Below, in pieces: positions 1 through 10,827 of a stretch of DNA of 64,000 bases. The notes under the pieces are model-generated. The model was not told where the DNA came from, did no database searches, and was given only the letters and a program-made list of their open reading frames with translations. Position 1 is the first letter of the stretch; each line of letters begins with the position of its first letter. Origin of the DNA: Choanephora cucurbitarum (lineage: Eukaryota; Mucoromycota; Mucoromycetes; Mucorales; Choanephoraceae); the NCBI GenBank assembly GCA_025331435.1, contig JAIWNI010000111.1, positions 1-64,000 of the forward strand, written 5' to 3'. A program made the position numbers and the translations under genes.

Positions 1-1635
1 GAATCCATTTTGGATGATCATCATGGTATTTGGGCTACAGGTGGTCAAGTAAATCAGGCTGGCAATGCCAACACATATACAATTGACTGGTTTCTTGAAG
101 GTGACAAATCCAAAAAGCTCTTGACTTATGCTTATCCGCATCACATCGAATCTTTTACTGATAATAGTGTTATATCAACTCCACTAAAGCTTGAGTCCGC
201 CACAAAAGGAACTATGCAAGCAGTCATTGGTAACCGTTGGTCTTTAACTGAACCTAATCTTCCTAAAAATGTGGACTGGTTCCCTATCCAGCCTATGCCT
301 GAATCATCTACCCGTAACGAGATCATGAGATATCTAGCTGAAGATATTAACAATAGTGACTATGGACAAGAAACAATGCAAGGTGATAACTACTTTTCTG
401 GAAAAGGACTTCAAAAGTTTGCTCTATTAGCCCTAATGATAGGTAGGCCTGAGACAACTGGTTTGAGGAATGATGAACTTGCCGAAAAAGCTTTGAATAG
501 CCTGAAAAAAGTAATGATACCCTATCTGGAAAACAAGCAACAGGATCCTTTTCGATACGACAAAGTATATAAGGGAATTGTAGCGCTAAATGGTCTACCA
601 ACAGAGATGGGAGGCACAGGAGATATGAACGCAGCATTTGGGCATTCATATTACAATGATCATCATTATCACCAGGGCTATCTTGTAGTAACAGGTAAAG
701 AGAAGAAGGAAGGTTTTCTTGAAAAACCGTATGCTTGCTCGACACTAAAACAATATCTTCTGTTTTTTCATAGCTGCTATTATTCGCTTTTTAGATCCAA
801 AGTGGCGAGCAAATGAATTAAAAAAGTGGACCGAAGCTTTGATCAAAGATGTAAATAATCCAGTTGAGAACGATCCTTATTTTGCATCCTTTAGAAATTG
901 GGATTGGTTTGCTGGTCACAGTTGGGCAGGTGGTATCAAAACAAATGGTGCTTTAGATGGAAGAGATCAAGAATCAGTTCCTGAGTCAGTTAACTTTTTA
1001 TGGGGTATGAAGCTTTGGGGACTGGCTACCAAGAACAAAGATATCGTCAATTTAGCTGATTTACAGCTGGCTATTACAAAACGAACTACTTACGACTATT
1101 TCTGGATGCTCGATAGTAATACCAATCGACCTTCAAGTATAGTTCAAAACAAAGTAGTTGGTATTTATTTCGAGCAAAAGATAGATTATGTAAGTATGAG
1201 AAAGACAGTTTGCTTCACATTGTTTGCTTACAAAAAAAAACACAAAGACAACTTATTTTGGAAGATATCTTGAATTCATTCATGGCATCCAACAATTACC
1301 CATGACACCAATTTTGATAGAATATATGCGTACACCTGAGTTTGTTGAACAAGAATGGGATCAAAAGCTGGCTCGTGTGGCAACATCTATAACCTCACCT
1401 TGGGCTGGTGTACTCTATTTAAATTATGCTCTTATTCGTCCTGCAGACGCTTACCCTATCTTAAAAGAAGTCCCCATTGATGATGGTCAGACTAGATCCT
1501 ATTCCCTCTATTTAACCGCAACACGACCTAATTTCAAAAGAAGATGTAAGTAAAATTTACACCAAGTTGTTGATGGGCTATAGCTAATACAATATATGTT
1601 TCTTCGTTTCTTGAACAGCTCTTTCAAAGTCTTAA
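1..1635 (+). CDS. GH81 endo-1,3-beta-glucanase, 5'-truncated
   Basis: This is the C-terminal part of a family 81 endo-beta-1,3-glucanase, which hydrolyses beta-1,3-glucan in cell walls or storage glucan. The gene enters the window in frame at base 1, so its start is missing. Proposed exons are 1-694, 774-1189, 1248-1545 and 1619-1635; each joins in phase with GT/AG ends. Family motifs seen in order are [16 protein letters not shown], a Tyr-Asn-Asp-His-His stretch near base 655, [33 protein letters not shown], and [13 protein letters not shown]. The Asp and Glu residues in the HSWAGG...DQES block belong to the GH81 catalytic core. The very end is uncertain: translation may stop at 1551-1553, or the last small intron (1546-1618) is removed and it stops at 1633-1635. 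It converges on the rhomboid-like gene. The family call is firm; whether it is secreted cannot be judged without the N-terminus. Confidence 0.9.
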
Positions 1636-1728
1636 ACAAGATAAGAAAGCATTGAACAATTCAGTCGTTTATTGATATACCATATATATGAACGTAGGCA
1701 GGACGAATAATAAATGAAAGCCTGTAGA

Positions 1729-2779
1729 TTATTGTTTTTCAGGTGCTGTTGTCTTTTTGCCTAGTAGTTTAGCATGTATTTTCTTAGGCACTTCCATCAA
1801 AGTATCCGATGATCCATCATTGCCATTTCCTCTATTACTTTTGCTCTTTAAATCGCGCGCTGTCTTTATCATATATGGCCAAATATGATTAGGTCCATAT
1901 TTCATATAGAGATAGCCAAGACCAGCGCCTCCTACATGAGACTAATACAAAGTTAAACTTTTTAGATTTAACTTTCAGATGATGACTTACAATGTGATCT
2001 AGTATCTGCCATTGCAACACAATACCAGCTGTGTCTACAGTCAACATAGCTCCTAACACATACCTAAATTCCTCTTTTATCTTAATATTTCCTCTTCTTT
2101 CTTTTTTGATTTCTTTTTGAAAAGAAATCCAATAAGGAACATACTTTGAATTGCTATGTATCTCAAAAGCATGCGCCGTCAAGAGCCCATAAGTACTACC
2201 TGTACCAAACGAGAAAATAGCAGGCATTGACGGTTGGATATGACGCGTTAACTGACTACATGCTCTAGCCCCTAGGCCTAGTGAAAGCCAGAGTGCTATA
2301 AATTGTTCACTACCTAGACGATCATGTATCTTCGGTCCCAGCAATCCAAGACCTAATACAGAAACAAACCAATGACCCACAAGCAATCCAAATGGTAATC
2401 GCCGCTTGGGCAATAGAGGGGGCGCTGCAATTATAGTGACCACACAGGCTGCACTATATAAGGACGCTAAACTAATTACTGTCTTTTCAGCGTCTGTCAA
2501 TCGTAATAATCTTGTAAAAGGAGATCTAGAGACAAAATCGAAATAGAGCTTGTGCAAGTCTGGTTTTATTTCACGCCATGACTGATAGAACTGTTGAATG
2601 TGGTGGAGAGGTGTATCATGATACTTTGGGTTCTGCCACCATGGTATTCGTTTAGGCTTTCGTTCATGAACCAAGGCAGCTACAAAGAACACACTGGTAC
2701 AGGTAGTCATGCTTAGCATAAACTTAGGTACAGAATAAACTAGACGGTGCCTACTAACACGCAGTAAAGGTTGAGACAT
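1729..2779 (-). CDS. Rhomboid-like (Pcp1/PARL-type) membrane protein with altered active site
   Basis: Exons 2779-1991 and 1941-1729 give 333 residues. The N-terminus is Arg-rich and Ser-rich without acidic residues, consistent with a mitochondrial presequence, and several hydrophobic segments follow. The second half has the layout of a rhomboid: FGLLVGHWFVSVLG (where HxxxN is expected), a GSEQFIALWL helix, FSFGTGSTYGLL (where GxSGxxYG is expected), and DHISHVGGAGLGYLY, which matches the last conserved His-containing helix. The nucleophile position appears to be Thr rather than Ser, and the Asn of HxxxN appears to be Ser, so it may be an inactive rhomboid or a shifted active site. I chose the ATG at 2779 because the upstream in-frame extension lacks an ATG. 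The stop of ESF2 lies 83 bases upstream on the same strand. Family assignment is moderate; proteolytic activity is doubtful. Confidence 0.65.
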
Positions 2780-2862
2780 TCTTTGTAAAGCAAAAGAAAA
2801 AAGCAAAGAATATAGAACCTAAAACAAAAAGGAAAAATGCATGAAAATCGGAGTTTGAGATT

Positions 2863-4026
2863 TTATTTTTTTGCAAAAATATTTGACAAGACTCCTTTGA
2901 GTTGACCATCCAACTTTTGCATCGTTTCTTTGCCTGATTTGGTTGGATCCACTTCGCGCTCCACCTTGGCTCTCTGTAAAAATGTTCGTTTGATTTGAGG
3001 CTCTTCTTCGGATCGATCTTGACCTTGTCGCTTGCGCTTCTTTTCTTCCATACTTTGCAACATCTTGGCTTTCTCGACGTTTTGAATATAGGCCTTGTTC
3101 TCTTTGCTTGATTGTGCAATTTCATTGCGAAGACGTTGTTGACGAGCTTGTCTTTCATGGGCTGTAATATATGGTAGACAGGGTTAGTTTGCTGTGATGG
3201 AATGCTTTCTTTCTTTAAATGAGCAATCACTTTACCCATATGTTCAGTCAGATGGTTCCATTTAAATTTGGGCAGGTACTTGATATTCCACATTTCATGG
3301 TAAAACATGCTCTTACGTTTACCGCCAATTTGTCGCATATTCAGATATTCAGCTAGTGATTTAGCTACCTTCTTATCTTTAAACTCGACCCATCCTTCAA
3401 CAAAATTAGTTCTTCGGTTCTTTGTGTACTTTTTACGGCGTGCTGTAACTTTAGGATCTATTCAAACGATAAGTGAGACAATTCAAATCAGCACAGATTG
3501 AATATCAATTACCTTCAGGTACCAGAAAAATTCGACCGATCTCAGCATATTTCGATAAAAGCTGTCGAAGTCGACCAGGCTTCATAAACAGAGGAATACG
3601 TGACAGGTAACAAACACCTGTCTTCTTGCGTGCTTTTTCAAACTTTTCTAATTCCTCGGGTGTCAAACTCTTGACTTTCTTCGACTTTTTGCTCTTTTTC
3701 TTTTCAGCACCAAACGCACTGAGGTCTTCAGGTGCATCATATCCTTCACCATCTTCTAAATCCTGATCATCACCACTGTCGCTAATGCCTCTATCATCCT
3801 CATTAGTGCTGTCTTGCTCTCCTTGTTCCTCTTGCTCGTCATCGTCATTGTCGTCTTCTTTTTCATCGCTATCAACGTCTTGATCACTCTCTTCATCACT
3901 GTCAAAGGCTTGGAGACGAGCTTTCGAAAATCGAGAGTCTTGTTGTTCTTCATCGGAAGAATGAGCATCCACTTCATTCTCGCTGTCGTTTTCTAAACCA
4001 AAAAGATCCTGTTGTTTGGCTGACAT
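2863..4026 (-). CDS. ESF2: ESF2/ABT1 family pre-rRNA processing RNA-binding protein
   Basis: Exons 4026-3513, 3457-3236 and 3161-2863 give 344 residues. The N-terminal 110 residues are Asp/Glu/Ser-rich, followed by a Lys-rich stretch and then the ESF2/ABT1 RRM, with TGVCYLSRIPLFMKPGRLRQ at its start, GRIFLVPED across the first intron, and GWVEFKDKKVAKSLAEYLN. The part after the RRM (MWNIKYLPKFKWNHLTEHMA) is diagnostic for this family. The C-terminus is basic and helical. In yeast, Esf2 is a nucleolar component of the small-subunit processome needed for early pre-rRNA cleavages. It is divergent from DHR1, another small-subunit assembly factor, across 931 bases. The call is firm because every splice joins conserved family sequence. 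Confidence 0.92.
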
Positions 4027-4957
4027 AATTCGTTAGATAGTATCGAGAAAGAAAAAGAGAGAAAGGCATAAATTTTTGTGGCTGCTATCAAAGTGAGAAC
4101 CAGTCACGGCTGAGCTTTCATGCGAAATTCCTGCTTTCTAACATGAAAGGTGACACATACATCCTTAAAGAAATGAAAAAGTATTAGCATAGAAATTAGT
4201 TTTATTTTAGACTTTATTAATTAGCATCATACCGAAAGAAACGAAGCGCTATGAATCGGAAGCAGAGATAAGCCAAAAAGATGTGCAGCTATGAAAAAAG
4301 CTAACAAAAAGATGTTAAGAGAACTGGGGGATTAGATAAAGCAAATATGCCAATCGCATGGCAAAAGAAAAAGACTGGCAGGGCAGTGCACAGATCAAAT
4401 CAATACTAAAGATGAATCAAATCTTGAATAAACATATGAACTTTTGACAGAGTCTGATAGATTTCTTACACCTATCTTCTCATACAAGCTATTCTATCTG
4501 GCAAATTTATCGATTGCGGTAGTGCTTAAGAATTGCTCTGACATGTCTCATGACAAGCAACAACGTAGAGAAGTATTGAATGTAGCTACAAGTGCAACCA
4601 TAAATACGTGATAACTAAATCAGATTATAATGCACATACATTGCTCATATCGTTAGTACTTGCTGCATTTACAAGCAGTTACATAAAGCAGCTATGCTCA
4701 TCAGAAACAATTCACTTGATTATAACAATAGATGATACTATCATAACATTCGCACTTATGAAAGTCAGTAAGACAAAGAAGACTAGAAGCTGCATTTTGC
4801 AGCTTATACTTAAGTGGCTTACTTGCTGGTTTCAGGCTCCGGATGTGCGGACATAGATATACAGGTCTTATCTGCAGTTCAATTTCTAAGACTACAAAAA
4901 GCTTTTTCTTCTACTTCATAGTTCAAATACTAATCATATCGTGATCTCAACACTCAA
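4027..4957. promoter_or_regulatory. Divergent intergenic region between ESF2 and DHR1
   Basis: This 931-base gap separates the start codons of two divergently transcribed ribosome-assembly genes, so it must hold both promoters. An AAATTTTT stretch (4070-4077) lies close to the ESF2 start, similar to the A/T core of the yeast rRNA-processing element, but such runs are common in AT-rich DNA. The 10-mer TATCGAGAAA occurs at 4041-4050. An 82-codon open frame at 4608-4856 has no recognisable features and is not called. Confidence 0.45.
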
Positions 4958-7900
4958 ATGGGTAAATCAAGACCTCGCTATAATGAGAAAGCACGTGCTT
5001 CTTCTATGAAGCCTAACCAAAGACCTCACCCCAAGGCAAGGGACGGTGGTATTGGTGCACAGAACTTTGATGCTCTCCGGGATGGATCGGATGCTAAAGA
5101 TCGATCTGCAAAAGAAAAGTAAGTGAGCAAAATTCCATTTTGAATTGGAGCATCAAAGACTAATAAAAAATTATGATGATTGTATTTAGTACCGATACAA
5201 ATCAACTAATCATCACACCTTCTGATAAGACTGAGGAAAACGCTGAAGAGAGCAACAGCAAAAATACACCTTCCTTTAAGGAACCTATCAAATACATGTC
5301 TAAAAAGAAGAGAAGAAAGCTTGAGAAATATATTGTAAGGCAGAGAAAGAGAGAGAAAAAAAAGGAGTATGAAAGATCCTAGCAGAAACCTTATGTATGT
5401 ACACTAGGACCAAAAATTGAAAAAAGAAGCTCGTGCAGGCTTGTTGGAACAGTTATCCACTGCTGCTTGGTCTTCAGATCTTTTGAAATCTTCCAAGCTT
5501 ATTGGTCGATCTGGTCAAACATTGCGTGAGCAACTGCGTCAATCTATAATGGAACAAAAAGCAGGCATTCCTCTTACAAACACTGATGTACCACTTGTTG
5601 TTGAGAAGGAAATTGATGAAAAGGAAGAACAAGAAGCGATGGCTTCTATCTTTAGTCAATCGCAAATAGCCACTAGTACCGTCACCACACCTGTTGTAGG
5701 CAGTGCATTGAAAGCAGGCACAACAATGATCAAGCGAAAGCGTAAGAAGAAGCAATCAACTATTCCCAGTATTGCCAAGAAACGTTACAAGCAAAGAAAG
5801 GGGATGGAATCAGACTCTTCTTTTGATAGTTCTGACTCTGCCGATGACAGTTCATCAGATGAGGACGAGCAACAACAACGCACAAAGCCTGATAGCGAGT
5901 CTGAAGAGGAAGAAGATAAACCTACACATCTTGAGGAGGTTACAGAAGCAGCTAAATCGGTTGTGGTAGAGGTGCCTAGACGAAAAGAAGAGGAGTTTGA
6001 CGACATCAAAGTACAACTTTTAAAGAGTAATCGTGAAGGTGACTTAGCTGAGGACGTAGCTAAGCCATTTTATGTGAATGTAAACCGTAAACCAGAAATC
6101 CAGGAAGCTCGCCTCAAGCTACCTGTAGTAGGCGAAGAACAAGTAATCATGGAAGCTATCCGCAATAACACAGTAGTGATCATTTGTGGTGAGACTGGTT
6201 CTGGTAAAACAACACAAGTGCCTCAGTTCTTGTATGAAGCTGGTTGGTCGCATCCTGATAGTGGTAAGATATAAAGATTGTAAACATAATGATCTGACTC
6301 TAACTTGCGCTTCTAGACAATCCTGGTTTGATTGGTGTGACACAACCTCGTCGTGTAGCTACAGTCAGTATGGCAAAGCGTGTAGCAGAAGAACTCAACC
6401 TATCAGATAAAGAAGTGTCTTATCAGATCCGTTACGATGCTACTGTATCTGAAAAGACGCGTATCAAATTCATGACAGATGGTGTCCTCTTGCGTGAAAT
6501 GTCTCAGGATCTCTTGTTGACTAAGTATTCCACCATTATCATTGATGAAGCACATGAACGTAATTTGAACACAGATATCTTGATTGGTGTTGTGAGCCGT
6601 GTCCTCAAATTGAGAGCTGAACTGAGTCGAGAGGATCGAGAAAAGATCAAGCCATTGCGTGTAGTGATCATGTCAGCTACTTTACGAGTCTCTGATTTTA
6701 CTGAAAACAAGACGTTATTCCCTCAAGTACCTCCTGTCATCAATGTTAATGCTCGTCAATACCCTGTTGCCATTCACTTCAACAAGAAGACTCCTATGGA
6801 TCATGTAGCTGAAGCTTACAAGAAGATTTGCAAAATTCATGAGCGTTTGCCTACAGGCGGTATCTTGGTTTTCTTGACTGGTCAAAACGAAATCAATCAA
6901 CTCTGTAAGCAACTTCGCAAGCGATACCCTGCCCTTCCTCCTAAAGCTGATAAGAAGCAGATCAAGGCTGAAGAGCGTGCTGTAGCACTAGAATCTAAAC
7001 AGAATGCCGAGCCTGCGGGAAAAACAGACGTTGAAGAAGAAGCTATTGAACTTGGTCAAAACCAAATATCTGAGGATGTTGAAGAGGACTTTGATTTAAG
7101 TAGCGATGAAGAAGATGATGACATTGCAGAGGGATTCGAAGACGACGAATTGACTGATGTCAAAGACGCACCGTTGCACGTTTTGCCCCTGTACTCTATG
7201 CTTCCTACTGAAGCTCAATTGCGTGTATTTGAACCTCCACCAGAAGGCACCCGTCTCTGTGTTATTGCAACCAATGTAGCTGAAACTTCAGTTACTATTC
7301 CTGGCATTCGATATGTCGTTGATTCTGGTAAATCCAAAGAACGCAAGTACAACATTGAAACAGGCGTTCAGTCATTTGAGATTGATTGGACATCTCAAGC
7401 TTCAGCAGGCCAACGTGCTGGTCGTGCTGGCCGTACTGGTCCAGGTCATTGCTATCGTTTATTTTCTTCTGCCGTCTTTGACAACGAGTTCAGCAAATTC
7501 TCTACTCCAGAAATTCATCGTATGCCTATCGAAGGTGTCGTACTAAGCATGAAGGCAATGAACATTGACAACGTAGTCAATTTCCCATTCCCTACTCCTC
7601 CTTCGCGAGAGACACTCTTCAAAGCAGAAAAGCTTTTAGGCTATTTAGGCGCTATAAACACAACCACAAAACGCATTACTGATTTTGGTGAAACAATGTC
7701 TTTATTCCCAATTACACCTCGTTTTGCAAAGATGTAAGTATTTTATTCCTTAGCTGCTAGCTATGTACTCAAATCATTATGTGTCTTTTCGTAGGCTGAT
7801 TATTGGCCAACAACATGGTTGCTTGCCCTATGTGATTGCCATCGTCTCTGCTCTTTCTGTGGGTGACCCATTTATTCAAGACTATCACTTGGACGAAAAT

Positions 7901-8788
7901 CAGCCTGAAGACGAGGTCGAAAGCGATGACGACAATCTTGATCATCGCGAGTTACAAAACCTCAAAAACGAGTCCTATGCAGAAAAGGAAAAGCGAAAGC
8001 TTGTCCGAAAGAAATACTACACTGCACAAATGGTATTTTTTTGTATTGCTTTCATATGCATGAGTATACTAATATCAGCCGTTCAATGATAGAAACATGC
8101 TGGTCTAGATCCTACAAGTGATATTCTCAAGCTACTTAATGTAGTTGGTGCTTATGAATATGCAGGTGCCACCACATCATTTTGTGAAGAAAACTTTTTG
8201 AGACCTAAAGCTATGGAAGAAATTAGAAAGCTAAGACGTCAATTGACAAATCTTGTATCCAGTAATTTCCCTGATATTGATGTATGCTTAGACCCCAAAA
8301 TGAAGCCACCTAGTCCTGTTCAACTCAAGGTTCTAAGACAAGTTTTGACAGCAGGTTTTATTGACTCTGTTGCTATTCGTCAAGATGTATTAGAAACAGG
8401 TGGTGGCAAAGGCAATAGATACAAAAATGCTCGTCACGTTGTCTATCGTCTCTTATGGAGCGATGAAGAAGCTTTCATTCATCCAAACTCAATCTTATAT
8501 AGCCAAGAGCCACCTGCTATGCTTGTTTATAGCGAGCTTTTCAAAGGTACCAGCAAAGCATGGCTCAAGGGTGTGACGGCAGTTGAATCTAAATGGATTG
8601 CAAATATCGGCAAAGACCTGTGCTCTTATGGCCGTCCTCTTGATTTTCCTTTGCCTAAATTTATTGGTGACAAAAAGGACCGCAAACTGGTCTATGTAGT
8701 ACCTAGTTTTGGTCCTAAGAGCTGGCCGTTACCGCCCATTCAAGTGGAGCAAAGAAGAGAAGGAACCCGATGGGTCTTTTCATTATAA
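4958..8788 (+). CDS. DHR1: DEAH-box RNA helicase DHR1/ECM16 (DHX37)
   Basis: Exons 4958-5118, 5190-5334, 5408-6263, 6317-7733, 7795-8032 and 8093-8788 give 1170 residues. Helicase motifs appear in order: [10 protein letters not shown] (about residue 362), TQPRRVA, DEAHERN (about 463), SATL, the [12 protein letters not shown] block, and [12 protein letters not shown] (about 750). Helicase-associated and OB-fold regions follow, with [20 protein letters not shown] typical of DHX37. An acidic insertion (around 7030-7160) splits the RecA2 domain, as in yeast Dhr1. The N-terminal 300 residues are Lys/Glu/Ser-rich. In yeast this ATPase releases U3 snoRNA from pre-18S rRNA in the nucleolus. The start is the only ATG giving the conserved basic [12 protein letters not shown] leader. 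All junctions keep phase, and none of the key motifs is damaged. Confidence 0.95.
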
Positions 8789-8969
8789 TCATAAATTATA
8801 GAATGTATATTTAGCATAGTTACACACATTTTCATTTATCATGCAAAAAACATAGAGAATCTTATCAGTTTCACTTTTTTAGAAAAAAAAGATAAATAAA
8901 CATCATCTGTCTTCTTTTCTATCTCTTTCTTTTTCTTTTTTTTTTCCTTTCTTTATCAAATCGATTGAT
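8789..8969. promoter_or_regulatory. Short DHR1-URC4 spacer with T/C-rich tract
   Basis: This gap holds the 3' end of DHR1 and the promoter of URC4. A strongly T/C-biased coding-strand tract covers about 8907-8956, ending just before the URC4 ATG. Similar tracts precede other start codons in this window and are common core-promoter features in fungi. Confidence 0.45.
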
Positions 8970-10478
8970 ATGACAATACTCCCTCAAGACTATCTGCGTT
9001 CTTTAAAAGCCATTCGCGAGCGCTGCGAAAAAGTGTATGAAGCTCCTGAAAAACTGATTGCTTTTGACATAGACGAGTCTCGTCTGCCTGCCATTGTAGA
9101 TCATGTTACCAATACAACCACGCGTCGCTTCCCCCAACTGGATCAAATTCCTCCTCATTCACGTTTGCGTCATTTTGATTCTCTTCAGCTTCAATCTCTG
9201 AGAGATCAGTGGGCTCAACAAGGCGTTGATCAGGTTGAACAAGCACGTCGCTTAGTCGATTTAGTGATTGTTTCTGTTTTGGTTGATGCTGGAGCAGGCC
9301 AGGTTTGGAAGTATAAGACAAAGAGCGGAGTATCTATTGGAAGATCTGAAGGACTCGCTTTGGCTTCGTTTGATATGTTTCTTCAAGGTTATTTTTCTAG
9401 TCAAAATGAAGTACCTGATTCTGTTGATGGTAAGTCATTATGCGTGGGAAAATATACAAGCAAAGCGACAACTGACATGAGGTACTCTATCTTTTTAATA
9501 ATTGTGCATATAAGCTGCTGGTTTGGACAATGTTACTGTAAAAAAGATGACAGAGGGCTTTCAAGTAACAGAGACAAACCCTATGGTTGGATTAGAAGGC
9601 AGGTCAAATCTATTGAAGCGGTTAGCTCGCGTATTAGAAGAACAATCTGTTTATTTCCCTTCTATTCATCATGAATCTCCTCGACCAGGAAACTTAATTG
9701 GTAATTGTTGTCACTAAGAATGAGAGTGTGATAGTGTACGACTTTTTAGACACAAAGAGAAACATCTCACCGCCTTTTTTTCTTTAACAAATAGATTTCT
9801 TGCTATCGTCAGCTCAAGAAAATAAGAATACAGTACATATTGAAACATTATGGGAAGCTGTTATGAGCCTAGGTGGTATATGGCCTGCACGTCTTGAAGT
9901 CAATGGAGTTGCTATGGGCGATGTTTGGGTGTGCGATTCACTTGTCGACCAGGGAAATTTTGAAAATTTGGTACCTTTCCATAAACTGTCTCAATGGCTA
10001 ACTTATTCTTTAGTTGAATCAATCGAACTCTCTTTGGATATCAAGATCGAAGGCGTTGAGCAAATGACGGGCCTTCCTGAATACAGAAATGGTGGCCTTT
10101 TGGTAGATTATGGGTTATTGACTTTAAAGCCTGAGCAAGCTAAACGTGGGGGTGCAACTCAAGAAGGTCAATTGCCTGCTTTCGAAGGATCTGATCCTGT
10201 CATTGTTGAATGGCGTGCCTTGACCGTTACCTATCTGGACAAGATAAAGAAGGAAGTTGAAAAGAAATTAGGTCGAACTTTATTACTAGCTCAAGTATTA
10301 GAAGGCGGTACCTGGACAGCAGGAAGAGAAATAGCCGCAAAACTGCGACCTGAAGATGGTGGTCCACCTATTGTAATTAAGGTGAGTTTGATTTCTTGTA
10401 AAGACATGCAGAAAAAGGTTTCATTTGATTGACTGGTTTGTGTTTACTTGGTTTTAGAGTGATGGTACTATTTTCTAG
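8970..10478 (+). CDS. URC4: URC4/Urg3-like uracil catabolism protein (DUF1688)
   Basis: Exons 8970-9429, 9515-9700, 9795-10381 and 10458-10478 give 417 residues. The protein matches the DUF1688 family (yeast Lachancea Urc4, S. pombe Urg3): RLPAIVDHV near the N-terminus, the stretch SVLVDAGAGQVWKYK, SGVSIGRSEGLALASFDMF, and TNPMVGLEGRSNLLKRL after the first intron. The final exon encodes only SDGTIF plus the stop, completing the conserved GGPPIVIKSDGTIF tail, which is why the last intron (10382-10457) is placed there. Urc4 is required for the uracil catabolic (URC) route in fungi that can use uracil as a nitrogen source; its biochemical reaction is not settled. No other URC gene lies next to it here. 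Confidence in the family is high. Confidence 0.88.
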
Positions 10479-10827
10479 AGCCATATCAAGCAATCTTTAT
10501 TATAACGGCAATCTGAATTGAAATGAAAGCAATAGAACGGTTTTTAATCATGTATGAAGATCTAAATACAGAAACGTAAACAAACAAATAAATCGAGTAA
10601 CGTTTGATTGATATCTTCTATTCTCTTACTCTCGATATTCTGTGAAGTGTATCGGTCGCAGTAGCAACATTGTAAGGCTCAGTGCAAACAAAGTTTATTT
10701 CTGCATTCTTTGTGGTTATGCATTCCTATTACAGTTGTCTTGCTGTTGCCAATTTCATTTTGATTTAAATTGACAACACATATTTGGCTATCTTTGTTCT
10801 TTAGTTGCTTGTTCTGAAGTCTAGAAG
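10479..10827. other. Intergenic, nothing recognised
   Basis: These 349 bases hold the URC4 3' end and the chitinase promoter. I see no RNA gene or repeat. Confidence 0.4.

Noticed and set aside
4608..4856. 82-codon plus-strand open frame between ESF2 and DHR1
   Set aside because: No domain, no nearby splice partners, and it lies in the shared promoter region.
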